The position numbers and the translations under genes were made by a program. Positions 1-7,177 of a DNA stretch of 57,733 nucleotides are shown here, in pieces. The notes beneath the pieces are model-generated. The model did no database searches and was not told the DNA's origin. It saw only the letters and a list, made by a program, of their open reading frames with translations. The stretch's first letter is position 1. Each line of letters opens with the position of its first letter. The DNA comes from a virus, in the IMG/VR virus record IMGVR_UViG_3300015202_000010, positions 1 to 57,733 of that record. One strand, written 5' to 3'.

Positions 1-204
1 CACGACGAAGTTCCATGGTGCGCTTGTTGCGCAAATGCGGCCCTTGAGATCAACGGATTCATCGGAACCGGGCGAGCGGACGCTTTATCTTTTGCGACTT
101 GTGGTGACGCTTCTGAACTCAAATACGGAGCCATCATTGTCATTCAACATCCAAAAGGCGGACACCACGTCACATTCTTTTCGAAATGGGTAGACCAAAG
201 CAAA
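1..204. repeat. Terminal direct repeat, left copy
   Basis: Identical to 57530-57733 except for one base (G at 78, T at 57607). The difference is silent (GCG versus GCT, Ala) in the endolysin frame. This is most simply the overlap of a circular or circularly permuted assembly, not a biological long terminal repeat. Confidence 0.95.
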
Positions 205-345
205 GGTCTCATCGAGCTTCTTGGCGGGAACCAGTCGGACGCCCTGAAGAAGAGCGTTTTCAATGTTTCTGGCAACAAACTCGGACACGACGAGATCATT
301 GCGACCAGATGGCCGAGACCAAAGGTTAATTTAACACCAGCTTAA
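1..345 (+). CDS. Endolysin, C-terminal part (gene crosses contig ends)
   Basis: Frame 1 is open from base 1 and stops at TAA 343-345. Because bases 1-204 repeat 57530-57733, this is the continuation of the frame that starts at ATG 57410; the joined product is about 154 aa. The motif WCACCAN supplies a candidate catalytic Cys, GHHVTFF a His, and GGNQSDALK matches the end of the TIGR02594/CHAP-like peptidase family found in phage lysins. Its role would be peptidoglycan cleavage at lysis, which fits the membrane-protein and lipoprotein genes that follow. No signal peptide is present, so a holin or similar would be needed for export. Family assignment is from motif recognition only. Confidence 0.85.
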   Translation, partial: HDEVPWCACCANAALEINGFIGTGRADALSFATCGDASELKYGAIIVIQHPKGGHHVTFFSKWVDQSKGLIELLGGNQSDALKKSVFNVSGNKLGHDEIIATRWPRPKVNLTPA

Positions 346-402
346 AGCATTTTTAAAATCGTTCGCGTAAAATGAATTTAAACAACCAATAAGAGGAGTT
401 CT

Positions 403-888
403 ATGAAATCAGCATTCGCATTTTTACTTGTCGCCTTTGTCGCTGGGAGCGCGTTTGCGCAAACAGCACCTTCACCCGCACCTTTGGCTCCAGTCGCAGC
501 ACCAGTTGCGTCTCCGGCTCCTGTCGCGGCTTCTGTTCCCGATACTGCACCGTCTCCAGTCATGGTTAAAGATATAAACGCAGCACCTCCAACTTGGATT
601 CAAGATTTAGCCGTTTCGATTAAATCACTTCCAATTGTTGGACCGATCATAGTGAAAGCTTTGAATTGGCTCGCGGTTATTGTTTCTATTTTGACTGCGT
701 TGTGTGCTTTTTTGATGGTCGCGATTAAGGCTCTTTCAAGCATTTTGAATATCGCTTCTTTGACAAATTTCGCAGCGACTTTGCAAGCGTTTCAAGACGG
801 TAAAATCATGTACTACTTGAAATATTTCTCGGCTTTCAACGCACAAAAGCCAGACGCTCCGGCAGCGGACGTTACGAAAGCAGCATGA
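403..888 (+). CDS. Lysis-cassette membrane protein, holin-like candidate
   Basis: 161 aa. The first ~20 residues form a clear signal peptide or signal anchor ending AFAQ. A Pro/Ala-rich linker follows (residues ~20-60), then a long hydrophobic stretch (~82-112) that can span the membrane once or twice, and an Ala/Pro-rich tail. An AAGAGGAG ribosome site lies just before the ATG. It sits 57 bases after the endolysin stop and overlaps the next gene by ATGA. Position and topology fit a holin or inner-membrane lysis protein; the long periplasmic Pro/Ala arm would also suit an inner spanin. No specific family recognised. Confidence 0.7.
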   Translation: MKSAFAFLLVAFVAGSAFAQTAPSPAPLAPVAAPVASPAPVAASVPDTAPSPVMVKDINAAPPTWIQDLAVSIKSLPIVGPIIVKALNWLAVIVSILTALCAFLMVAIKALSSILNIASLTNFAATLQAFQDGKIMYYLKYFSAFNAQKPDAPAADVTKAA

Positions 889-1067
889 GTGAATTAGCCG
901 CTCTCTTAAAATTATTACCGATCTTTTTGGGAATCGTAAAATCATTGCAAAAGGCAATCGACGAAGCTCAGACGGATAGAAAGGTTGCCGATGATCTTAA
1001 AGCCATCCAAGCCGCTATCGACGCGAAAGATCCTGCTGCTCTTAAGCATATCTTTTCTAATCAGTAG
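885..1067 (+). CDS. Small lysis-cassette protein
   Basis: 60 aa, overlapping the preceding gene by ATGA. The N-terminus (residues ~4-22) is hydrophobic and the rest is a charged helix. The lipoprotein gene at 991 begins inside its 3' half in another frame, the arrangement seen for Rz/Rz1 spanin pairs. At 60 aa it is short for an inner spanin, so this role is only suggested by the nesting. It could also be a small holin or antiholin. Confidence 0.6.
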   Translation: MSELAALLKLLPIFLGIVKSLQKAIDEAQTDRKVADDLKAIQAAIDAKDPAALKHIFSNQ

Positions 1068-1218
1068 TTGTGCTCATCAACCAGTCGTGACGACTTTTGA
1101 TGTTGACTGGAAATTTGAAGATCAAGGTGCCGGTAAGCAACCTTTATTGTGTCTTGAAACTGCCGACGTTAAAAAACTTCGGGAGTTACTGATTAGGTGT
1201 GAGTCGAATTCTAAATAG
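991..1218 (+). CDS. Rz1-like outer-membrane lipoprotein (o-spanin candidate)
   Basis: 75 aa from ATG 991, preceded by AAAGG at good spacing; a TTG at 985 is a weaker start. Residues ~13-27 are a lipoprotein signal with a lipobox ending LISSC, so the mature protein starts with a lipidated Cys. The mature part is about 50 aa and soluble. The gene starts inside the frame of 885-1067, as lambda Rz1 lies inside Rz. It is the last gene before a terminator. Fusion of outer and inner membranes at lysis is inferred from position and lipobox, not from homology. Confidence 0.7.
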   Translation: MILKPSKPLSTRKILLLLSISFLISSCAHQPVVTTFDVDWKFEDQGAGKQPLLCLETADVKKLRELLIRCESNSK

Positions 1219-1281
1219 TTTCTGAGATCTCGTTTGTTGAAAGCTCCCTTTAAAGCCCTCAACAAAGCCTACCGAGATCGG

Positions 1282-1328
1282 GGGAGTCCAGTTCGCAGGC
1301 TTGACGTGTTCTGGGGCTCCCTTTTTTT
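1282..1328 (+). terminator. Rho-independent terminator of the late/lysis operon
   Basis: GGGAGTCC (1282-1289) pairs with GGGCTCCC (1314-1321), eight pairs including one G-T, followed directly by seven T (1322-1328). It lies between the lipoprotein gene and the convergent minus-strand gene ending at 1327. The loop of about 24 bases is long. Confidence 0.75.
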
Positions 1329-1752
1329 ATCCTTTGTTTGGCAATCGGCCTTTAAACATAAAACGATTCGTGCCGATCTTTAAAATCTCACCATCGCTTA
1401 GGGTGCCTTCAATTGCAGATATTTTGTGATCTGTGTTTTGTCTCATATACTCGATACTTTTTACAAAACTCTCTTCATTTTTACTCGTGCTATCCAATCT
1501 GGTTTTGATTGCGATAAGCTCCTCTCGAGTCGTGTGAAGGATCGTCGCCAAACCCATTTGAACTTTCTTATGATCTCTGATTTGTTCGTTCAAACCTGAA
1601 ACTTCTTTCAATACTTTATCTACTTCGAGCTTTTTGATTTTCTCCTGAGATTTTGACCAGACTTTTATGAGTCCCCAAGCCGCGCCGAAGATCGCTCCTA
1701 TTACGGGTGCTGCGATCTCGAATAAGTTCATGGCTTGCTCTAGAATTTTCAT
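1327..1752 (-). CDS. Membrane-anchored coiled-coil protein
   Basis: 141 aa. One transmembrane segment near the N-terminus (residues ~9-32), then a long Lys/Glu-rich helical region (~35-120) likely to form a coiled coil. GAGG lies seven bases before ATG 1752. It is the last gene of the leftward operon. Topology resembles inner spanins or small phage membrane proteins, but it is transcribed away from the lysis genes, so I assign no function. Confidence 0.7.
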   Translation of the reverse strand: MKILEQAMNLFEIAAPVIGAIFGAAWGLIKVWSKSQEKIKKLEVDKVLKEVSGLNEQIRDHKKVQMGLATILHTTREELIAIKTRLDSTSKNEESFVKSIEYMRQNTDHKISAIEGTLSDGEILKIGTNRFMFKGRLPNKG

Positions 1753-1780
1753 ATTAAAACCTCATGTATTAAAATACATC

Positions 1781-1996
1781 TTACCGAGGGAGCGCAGCGT
1801 TTGTAAACGTACCGAGATGCTTTTGTATTCGATGGGTCTCGCAAAGTTCATCAACCGCGAGATAAAAGTCCTGACTCAGCTTGTTTTTCACTTTGCTTTG
1901 ATAAATGTTGAGCTGTTGTTTTACGATCGAGGGTGCATAGCCGTTCTCGATGAGGGCGCGAAACTCACAAAACAGTCTTTTCTCATTCGATGTCAT
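1781..1996 (-). CDS. Hypothetical protein
   Basis: 71 aa when started at ATG 1996, which has GGGAGA upstream; the longer open frame to 2065 has no such site. It overlaps the preceding gene by 14 bases. The product is charged and helical, begins MTSNEKRLF and has no recognised domain. Confidence 0.65.
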   Translation of the reverse strand: MTSNEKRLFCEFRALIENGYAPSIVKQQLNIYQSKVKNKLSQDFYLAVDELCETHRIQKHLGTFTNAALPR

Positions 1997-2192
1997 ACTC
2001 GTCTCCCAAAATTTCCTGCAATTTCCTATTGAAACTCTCTCTAGATCCTTCGACTCGACCGGCACCCTTGAATTCTAAGATAAGATCTCTCTGATTGACG
2101 GCCTCCACGAGCGCCGCAAGCAGCCTCTCGTTGGCTAATTTCAAAACCTTGATGTCTTTCTTCAAAATCTCGTAATTCATCGCTGTGTTCAT
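1983..2192 (-). CDS. Hypothetical coiled-coil protein
   Basis: 69 aa, coupled to the upstream gene by an ATGA overlap at 2189-2192. The first half has heptad-like Leu spacing and could form a coiled coil. No domain recognised. Confidence 0.65.
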   Translation of the reverse strand: MNTAMNYEILKKDIKVLKLANERLLAALVEAVNQRDLILEFKGAGRVEGSRESFNRKLQEILGDEYDIE

Positions 2193-2443
2193 TTATGCTT
2201 CTTTGCGGGGAGAGTTTTTGGCAAATTGCTTTCGCATTTCTTCGCGCTTAACTCAGAAAGCTCGTTTGAAAGACGAATGTTCTCTTTAAACCAGAAATCA
2301 CAATTGTTTTGTTCGATCTTTGAGATTGCCGGCTCGAGTTTTATCGGCTCAGGCTCTATTTTATGAAAATTGAATATCGCCATACAAAAAAACAGCAACG
2401 CGATCGAGAATCCACAAATCAAAACAGATATATGAGGCTTCAC
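2189..2443 (-). CDS. Small single-pass membrane protein
   Basis: 84 aa. One hydrophobic segment at residues ~5-26, then a Pro/Glu/Lys-rich soluble part with two Cys. Overlaps both neighbours by ATGA. This could be a periplasm-facing anchor protein; nothing more can be said. Confidence 0.65.
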   Translation of the reverse strand: MKPHISVLICGFSIALLFFCMAIFNFHKIEPEPIKLEPAISKIEQNNCDFWFKENIRLSNELSELSAKKCESNLPKTLPAKKHK

Positions 2444-2691
2444 GCTCTGAAACCTTTCGGTGGCGCGATTAGTTTGCTCTCCTCTTTCTTCACAACTTTC
2501 ACCTCGTGAACACTCACTCCATCAACTTCTATTCCGTGGTGCTTTAACAAATGCTCAAGCGTCACGTTCACAATAAGAACCTGCGCTGCTCCTTGAACTC
2601 CCCAAGCGTTAATCACATTCAAAAGCTCGTTCGCTTTCGCCTCAACATCTGCTGTTGGTATCTGTAAATTGATCGGCGTTCTTTTCTCCAT
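2440..2691 (-). CDS. Hypothetical protein
   Basis: 83 aa from ATG 2691, chosen over the longer frame to 2790 because AAGGAG precedes it and because it overlaps the upstream stop in TAATG. Begins MEKRTPINLQIP. Soluble, helical middle, Lys-rich end. Unrecognised. Confidence 0.65.
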   Translation of the reverse strand: MEKRTPINLQIPTADVEAKANELLNVINAWGVQGAAQVLIVNVTLEHLLKHHGIEVDGVSVHEVKVVKKEESKLIAPPKGFRA

Positions 2692-3428
2692 TATGCTGGG
2701 TCTCCTTTTTGAGAAAAATACTTCATGATGAAAGGTCGGTAAGCTTCGCTTATCTCCGGGTTCCCGCCTGATGCTGCCCGATGATACCAAGCGAGAGCGC
2801 CCATGACTGTATTATTTTCGCCCATCTCTGTGTTTCCTAAGTTTTTACGACGGCATTTCGTATAAGCTAATCTGCCGAGCCAAGACCAAAGCGTCGGCAT
2901 CGTCTCAACGGCCTGTAGAAATCTCATGATCGCATTGTTGTCGTCCACGTCATCCGGATTCGTCGTCATCAAAGCTCCGATCCAGCACCAAAGAAAGTTC
3001 AGATCGAAAATGTATAACAAAGGGTATAACCAGCTCGTCTTAAAAGCGCGAATGTAAAGAGAGAAAGTCAAAAGCATCGGAATGTCTGCGTTTTGGTATG
3101 TGAAACCACGTTTCCATTGCTGCTCGAAAAGTCTGTTCAAAGGATCGGTCAAACCCATAGAGCCCATGCAGATAATGTTAGGATCGGTTTGGTCACGCGA
3201 CATATCTTTTAAGTCAGGATACTGAGGGCCACGAATCCAAAGGCCCGGTTGGACTTCTAGGATCTTTACGGCCGCAGGATAATCAATCAAAGCTTGCGGA
3301 TAGTAATTTACCGCGTCTCCGAAAAGCCAATTCTTCTTTTGAGTAAAATAATAGAAACCCTCGCGCTGAGCGGTGTCGCCGGTATCCTGATCGTTCTGAC
3401 AAATTAAACCTTGAGGCGTTCTGAACAT
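2691..3428 (-). CDS. Conserved phage protein with GDTAQREG and SRDQ motifs
   Basis: 245 aa, ATG 3428 with AGGAG seven bases upstream. GDTAQREG near residue 17 and SRDQTDP near 78 recur, as I remember, in uncharacterised proteins of other phages. Aromatic-rich, with a hydrophobic stretch (~118-155) that may associate with the membrane. It is the largest product at the distal end of the leftward operon. Function unknown. Confidence 0.7.
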   Translation of the reverse strand: MFRTPQGLICQNDQDTGDTAQREGFYYFTQKKNWLFGDAVNYYPQALIDYPAAVKILEVQPGLWIRGPQYPDLKDMSRDQTDPNIICMGSMGLTDPLNRLFEQQWKRGFTYQNADIPMLLTFSLYIRAFKTSWLYPLLYIFDLNFLWCWIGALMTTNPDDVDDNNAIMRFLQAVETMPTLWSWLGRLAYTKCRRKNLGNTEMGENNTVMGALAWYHRAASGGNPEISEAYRPFIMKYFSQKGDPA

Positions 3429-3437
3429 AAAAAACTC

Positions 3438-3671
3438 CTATTGAAAAAGATCTGTTTGTCGAGAATCGTGCATGACGAAAGATTTATCTCCCTGAATTAC
3501 AATCACCGAGTCGGAGTCTTTAAGATCCTCAAGAATTCCATCGACAACAACTTTCTTCATCGCGTCGGCTTGTCTTTTCGCTCTCTTCGGATACCAAAAA
3601 TGCCGATCCAACTCATTCACCATGAAGTAAATAAATAAGACGATTTCAAACCAGTGATCTAAGATTTTCAT
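3438..3671 (-). CDS. Small membrane-associated protein
   Basis: 77 aa with one N-terminal hydrophobic segment (residues ~7-20) and a charged remainder. ATGA overlap with the upstream gene at 3668-3671. No family recognised. Confidence 0.6.
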   Translation of the reverse strand: MKILDHWFEIVLFIYFMVNELDRHFWYPKRAKRQADAMKKVVVDGILEDLKDSDSVIVIQGDKSFVMHDSRQTDLFQ

Positions 3672-3877
3672 TCACACTCCAGTTGAACTTTGATTGCGTC
3701 GAGTTTCAGTTTCATTAACTCTCGAATATTTTTCGCACAATCGCAAGCCGCTCTTACCGTATCTGGATCATACTTCATCACTGATGGGTCTGGCTTGTTG
3801 GCGGTTAGCCCTTTCATCAATGAGAAGAGATGCTGTGCTGATTCGTCGATTAAGCTCATCGAGACTGATCGAACCAT
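3668..3877 (-). CDS. Hypothetical protein overlapping the end of 3768-4490
   Basis: 69 aa from ATG 3877, preceded by GAGAGA. The same frame stays open to 4294, but that extra part lies wholly inside the gene at 3768-4490 and reads like a shadow (Ser/Thr/Glu-rich). The chosen part begins MVRSVSMSLIDE, is helical, contains a CDCAKN motif and ends coupled by ATGA to the next gene. The 110-base overlap with the upstream gene is long. Start uncertain. Confidence 0.5.
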   Translation of the reverse strand: MVRSVSMSLIDESAQHLFSLMKGLTANKPDPSVMKYDPDTVRAACDCAKNIRELMKLKLDAIKVQLECE

Positions 3878-4490
3878 TTTTGAAGTCTCTCTCGGATTTA
3901 TGGAGACCGATCGTTGGGTCTCGTTTTCTACGAGTTTTATAGATTTGTTCTCTGATAGTTTCTTTGTTTTTTGCATATCGCTCTCTGTTTCTTTCGTTTG
4001 AAAGCTCGGCGTTTCTTTGACGACGCTCGTTTCGCTTTTTGTTATAAATCTCTTTGTTTTTAAAATATTGCTGTCGTTTTCGCTCACGCTCTCTCTCGAT
4101 GAAAGCAGGATCGTTTCGCCTGGCGAGCATTCTGAGTCGCTCTTTCTCTCTAAAGACAGGATCTGTGGCGTTTCGTATACGTTTTCGCTCTCGGTCGGAG
4201 GCTCGACGTTTCTCGATAGCTTCTGGAGATCTAAAGGCTTTTTTTTTAAGCTGCTTCTCTTTGTCGTGTCTGAATCCACCGGCCCAGGGATCAAATTTAT
4301 GATCTTCTGGAGGAGGCTTTATTGTAGGTTCTACAATAATTTCTTTCGATTCTTTGTTGGTATTTTCACCAACCCACTTTGGACCAAGCTCAAGACACAA
4401 TTTCGAATGATACTTTTGTTTGCTGCTGACAAGGCATCGAAACACCTTACCGCAAGACAAACAATTTCGATTCTCCATTACGACTTCCAT
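3768..4490 (-). CDS. Zinc-finger-like, Arg/Lys/Glu-rich protein
   Basis: 240 aa. The N-terminus has a CLSCGK ... H-x3-C pattern (residues ~9-32) that could bind one zinc. After a Pro-rich linker the protein is very rich in Arg, Lys, Glu and Asn (~80-190), with repeated KNKE/RER segments like those after the zinc motif in many small phage HNH-like or nucleic-acid-binding proteins. ATG 4490 overlaps the upstream stop as TAATG; ATG 4478 is an alternative. DNA or RNA binding is inferred from composition. Confidence 0.6.
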   Translation of the reverse strand: MEVVMENRNCLSCGKVFRCLVSSKQKYHSKLCLELGPKWVGENTNKESKEIIVEPTIKPPPEDHKFDPWAGGFRHDKEKQLKKKAFRSPEAIEKRRASDRERKRIRNATDPVFREKERLRMLARRNDPAFIERERERKRQQYFKNKEIYNKKRNERRQRNAELSNERNRERYAKNKETIREQIYKTRRKRDPTIGLHKSERDFKNGSISLDELNRRISTASLLIDERANRQQARPISDEV

Positions 4491-4681
4491 TATTTGAATT
4501 TCTCAATGTGAATGTAAGGTATGTGAGCGACTCCGAAAGCTTGAAGTAGAAACAAAATCAGCATCAAGACTGAAATACCGTAAATGAGTTGTCTGAAAAT
4601 CTGAGGCATAGGAATCAGGCCGATCAAAAATACAATAAATCCTGTGATTGCGATGTAAAGAATCAGGTTGATGAAATTCAT
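4490..4681 (-). CDS. Two-helix membrane protein, Thivi_2564-like
   Basis: 63 aa. Two transmembrane helices with a short IPMPQ turn between them and a LLQAFGV ending, a pattern matching the small Thivi_2564-type membrane proteins found in phages and proteobacteria. ATGA overlap with the upstream gene. Possibly a small pore or lysis-related protein, but the family is uncharacterised. Confidence 0.65.
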   Translation of the reverse strand: MNFINLILYIAITGFIVFLIGLIPMPQIFRQLIYGISVLMLILFLLQAFGVAHIPYIHIEKFK

Positions 4682-4905
4682 GCGTTCCCCTTTGGTTTGA
4701 AATCTTTTGTTTCGAAGCCATTATCTCTAAAAATCTGCATTTTCATATTATTTTTTTGAAAATAGCCGTCGATGATCGCGTAGGCTATGACCGAGTATTC
4801 TTCAATACTCATTCCCAATGATTTTGCAGCGCCGGTCAGAGACTTATTCACTTTCTCCCAAACCTCGGGAGTCATTGCGATCGTTCCTTCAACTTGTTTT
4901 TTCAT
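4678..4905 (-). CDS. Hypothetical protein
   Basis: 75 aa, ATGA-coupled on both sides. The region around TIAMTPEVWEKVN followed by SLGMSIEEY resembles a ribbon-helix-helix layout (short strand, then two helices), so DNA binding is possible. Assignment is weak. Confidence 0.6.
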   Translation of the reverse strand: MKKQVEGTIAMTPEVWEKVNKSLTGAAKSLGMSIEEYSVIAYAIIDGYFQKNNMKMQIFRDNGFETKDFKPKGNA

Positions 4906-5234
4906 CGAAACCTCGGATAGTCGTTTGCGTGTGGATCGTTCACCATTTTACCGTCTACCTTGAAATACTCTCGCATCTCGTGATCTTCGGCCCTGATAAT
5001 TTGCTCTCTTACCCAATACACAAAATAGTCAAAACCGCTAATCATGCGTTGGTCGATTGTTTGGCTGAAATTGATATCAACAAGCTCTTTCGGATTGTAT
5101 GAATTCGGAGTTTTAAAAACTATGTTGAGCTGAATTGCTCCATTGAAGTTCGACTCACAGTGAAGTTTAAAATTCGGCTTGTAAGTTATCCTTTTGATCC
5201 ACTCTTCGACTGGGTGACAAACTGGTTTTTTCAT
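4902..5234 (-). CDS. Conserved phage hypothetical protein
   Basis: 110 aa from ATG 5234, which shares ATGA with the upstream stop; the in-frame ATG at 5246 has no such link. The C-terminal motif AEDHEMREYF...DPHAN looks like a conserved element of an uncharacterised phage family. His/Glu/Asp residues there could bind a metal. Function unknown. Confidence 0.65.
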   Translation of the reverse strand: MKKPVCHPVEEWIKRITYKPNFKLHCESNFNGAIQLNIVFKTPNSYNPKELVDINFSQTIDQRMISGFDYFVYWVREQIIRAEDHEMREYFKVDGKMVNDPHANDYPRFR

Positions 5235-5401
5235 TGGACGATCCAATTATGGGTAGTAAAATAGTAGTACAACATCTGCGAGACTCCGAAGCTGATCGCA
5301 ACGGCGGTAAACTGAGTCCAAGCGTGGCGGTTGATAACAACGATCCATGAGATTAAAGCCAAAAGAATTTGAAAAGCATCGAATACCCACTCGGGAATCA
5401 T
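5231..5401 (-). CDS. Small two-segment membrane protein
   Basis: 56 aa from ATG 5401, which has AAAGGA upstream; the open frame to 5488 lacks one. Two hydrophobic stretches (residues ~5-20 and ~30-47) suggest a membrane hairpin. ATGA-coupled to the next gene. Confidence 0.6.
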   Translation of the reverse strand: MIPEWVFDAFQILLALISWIVVINRHAWTQFTAVAISFGVSQMLYYYFTTHNWIVQ

Positions 5402-5409
5402 GTCGTCCT

Positions 5410-5712
5410 TTATAATATTGGTTTTGGCTCGCCCTTGAGATATTGAACCGTGATTGTTGTTCTTGAGTGACCAAGGTCTTTCACCCATTTTAAAGTTTGG
5501 TTTACCTCGCCGATCATCGCAGCAGCGAGATCTCTTTTTGCTTGTGATACTCGCAACTCTCTCTCCGAGCTGGACTCGAGAACGCTCGACTCAACGGTCA
5601 TAGCGAAAGATCCAACATATTGTTTTATCCAAGCGTAAAGCTCGACTCGAACCTCTGGATGCCTTTTTGCGATTTCATATAAACCGGCGATCGCCTCGCT
5701 CATGCTTTTCAT
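5410..5712 (-). CDS. Hypothetical protein
   Basis: 100 aa, ATGA-coupled to the upstream gene. Mostly helical, followed by a C-terminal strand region (TTITVQYLKG). No domain recognised. Confidence 0.65.
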   Translation of the reverse strand: MKSMSEAIAGLYEIAKRHPEVRVELYAWIKQYVGSFAMTVESSVLESSSERELRVSQAKRDLAAAMIGEVNQTLKWVKDLGHSRTTITVQYLKGEPKPIL

Positions 5713-5978
5713 TCTAAGTCTTTCATTTTAAGTGATTCGTTTTCAATCTTTTCAAGAGTTAGAGTCTCTTGCAATGATTCATTTTGGGCCTTGAGGGACT
5801 CGATGTAATTTAACAAGACATTGATGATGTTTACCGAGTCGTATTTTCTAGAAAGGTCTAAAAGACGATGGTATTTCTCATGGCTTTCAGAGATTGATTC
5901 GGCAGACTCATGTCTTAGGTCGTACAACTCTCGAATCTCGGCTAAAATCATCAGAGAACCATAGTCTAATGCGCTCAT
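5709..5978 (-). CDS. Coiled-coil protein downstream of a structured RNA
   Basis: 89 aa; the C-terminal half has regular Leu/Ile spacing typical of a coiled coil. AAAGGAGAGC lies directly before ATG 5978. The structured element at 6000-6125 ends about ten bases upstream of this ribosome site, so the gene is the first candidate for control by that RNA. Confidence 0.65.
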   Translation of the reverse strand: MSALDYGSLMILAEIRELYDLRHESAESISESHEKYHRLLDLSRKYDSVNIINVLLNYIESLKAQNESLQETLTLEKIENESLKMKDLE

Positions 5979-5999
5979 ATGCTCTCCTTTTTAAAAATT

Positions 6000-6125
6000 G
6001 GGTGCTCGTGCTTTCGGTTAAGACCTCAGATCATCATACTCACGCGCTACCCGGCTAACTCGCGTTTCCGGACGGGTAAGACTGTTATTCAATGCTGAAG
6101 CTCCAGCTTTCATCACAAAACACCC
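6000..6125 (-). ncRNA. Candidate structured RNA with closing stem and pseudoknot
   Basis: Within a 165-bp gap of an otherwise gapless operon. On the minus strand the 5' end GGGTGTT (6125-6119) pairs with the 3' end AGCACCC (6006-6000); with one bulged T the stem extends to about 11 pairs. Inside, TACCCG and CGGGTA (6073-6078 with 6048-6053) and ACGCG and CGCGT (6061-6065 with 6042-6046) interleave to form a pseudoknot. A G-T pair in the closing stem would be a C-A mismatch if the plus strand were transcribed, which favours minus. It is followed by AATTTTT and then the ribosome site of the next gene. Riboswitch-like leader or small RNA; no known class matched. Confidence 0.45.
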
Positions 6126-6126
6126 A

Positions 6127-6145
6127 AATATTATTAAATAATATT
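6127..6145. repeat. AT-rich inverted repeat
   Basis: AATATTAT, three bases, then ATAATATT: a perfect 8-bp inverted repeat overlapping the stop codon of the gene at 6144-6551 and abutting the structured RNA candidate. It could mark a promoter/operator or weak terminator. Confidence 0.5.
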
Positions 6146-6551
6146 ACTTAATGCGTTTCTCTACGGCTTCGACTGTTTTTTGAGCGATAGCGAAAATGCG
6201 AGCAATCAAACGCTCTGGCTTTGCACTCGCTTGAGTTTTTTGCATCTCAACGATTCTCTCGAGACCAATAACTGCTTTGTTCAAGAAGTTTTGAGTCGAG
6301 CGAAAGTCTCTCTGACTGTCGTTTGCGTGTTCACAGTTGCGTTTCATTTCAACTGTGTTTTCTTTCAAACGAGTTTGCGCCGTTTTAAGAGCTGCGCGAA
6401 GCGTTTGAACTTGGTCAACCGATCCACGTTTTGAACTCAAAACGATTCCCGGTTTAGCGACAACTTGGCGAGCTGCTTTTTTTGGAGCGGCAACTCGTCC
6501 TGGAGGTCGGCGGTTAGATTTGCGTGATGTTGTTACTGCGTCTGTTCTCAT
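6144..6551 (-). CDS. Basic hypothetical protein
   Basis: 135 aa. The first ~40 residues are very basic (Arg/Lys/Pro/Ala), then a helical region follows. AGGAGAG precedes ATG 6551, although the start lies 38 bases inside the upstream gene. A basic tail plus helices suggests nucleic-acid binding, but no family is recognised. Confidence 0.65.
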   Translation of the reverse strand: MRTDAVTTSRKSNRRPPGRVAAPKKAARQVVAKPGIVLSSKRGSVDQVQTLRAALKTAQTRLKENTVEMKRNCEHANDSQRDFRSTQNFLNKAVIGLERIVEMQKTQASAKPERLIARIFAIAQKTVEAVEKRIK

Positions 6552-6864
6552 GGTTCTCTCCTGCTCGTTTGAGCGGTTTATAGTGAATTGATTCTACTGC
6601 TTTTCTAAAACAATCTTGCAATCCTTGGGCCGCCAAGACAAGTTCCGTGAACGGCATTTCGTTGCGGTGGCTCATCAGCATTTCGATATGGTGCTGTAAA
6701 TCAATGAGACTGCTGAGGGTCTCAGGGTAAACTTCGGTGATACCGGCCTCGTCTGAAAATTGGATGACGTCGTAAACACGATAATCCTCGGTGATAAAAC
6801 CAAATTTCTTTTCATTCATAAGAGCAGCAACCTCGTTTTCGTCTTTGCATTGAATAAAACTCAT
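6514..6864 (-). CDS. Hypothetical protein
   Basis: 116 aa from ATG 6864 (ATGA overlap with the upstream stop). Acidic N-terminal half, then a helical part with two His. Overlaps the next gene by 38 bases. Unrecognised. Confidence 0.6.
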   Translation of the reverse strand: MSFIQCKDENEVAALMNEKKFGFITEDYRVYDVIQFSDEAGITEVYPETLSSLIDLQHHIEMLMSHRNEMPFTELVLAAQGLQDCFRKAVESIHYKPLKRAGENHENRRSNNITQI

Positions 6865-7088
6865 CTCTGTGCCCAAACGACTTGTTCTTGAATCAGCTTT
6901 TCGTTTTGATAAAGTTCGACTTTGCCGACTCCTTGAGTCTCTTGATATTCGATTTTAAATGGTAAAAGTCCGTCATCGTAAGCTTTCAGTAGTTTTCGCT
7001 CCGGTGGTCTCGACAAAATCATGGTCGCCAAAAGTCCAGAAGTCAGACCAACAAAAGCTCCGACAAAAAATAAAAGTGCGTCCCTCAC
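6861..7088 (-). CDS. Small single-pass membrane protein (GTG start)
   Basis: 75 aa from GTG 7088, which has TTGGAG five bases upstream and overlaps the stop of the tiny gene at 7085-7177. The longer frame to 7148 would need TTG and lacks a ribosome site. One transmembrane segment (residues ~5-25) followed by a soluble strand-rich part. Confidence 0.6.
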   Translation of the reverse strand: MRDALLFFVGAFVGLTSGLLATMILSRPPERKLLKAYDDGLLPFKIEYQETQGVGKVELYQNEKLIQEQVVWAQR

Positions 7089-7177
7089 ATCAACTCCAAA
7101 ATCAAAAGTATAAAACAAGCTCCTAAGACGATAAAACCCGCAGTCCAAATTGGATGATGCGAAGTAAACTCAATCAC
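7085..7177 (-). CDS. 30-aa transmembrane peptide
   Basis: GTG 7177 overlaps the upstream stop as GTGA, and its own TGA (7087-7085) overlaps the next GTG start, again as GTGA. The product is about 30 aa with a single transmembrane helix (WTAGFIVLGACFILLILEL). Tight coupling on both sides is the main evidence that it is translated. Confidence 0.5.
   Translation of the reverse strand: MIEFTSHHPIWTAGFIVLGACFILLILELM

Noticed and set aside
3878-4294. Upstream extension of the 3668 frame
   Set aside because: Entirely within 3768-4490, no ribosome site at 4294, low-complexity Ser/Thr/Glu composition.
6000-6125. Hammerhead ribozyme or tRNA reading of the structured element
   Set aside because: The required CUGAUGA core is absent (C3 replaced) and stem II does not pair; length and arms do not fit a tRNA.
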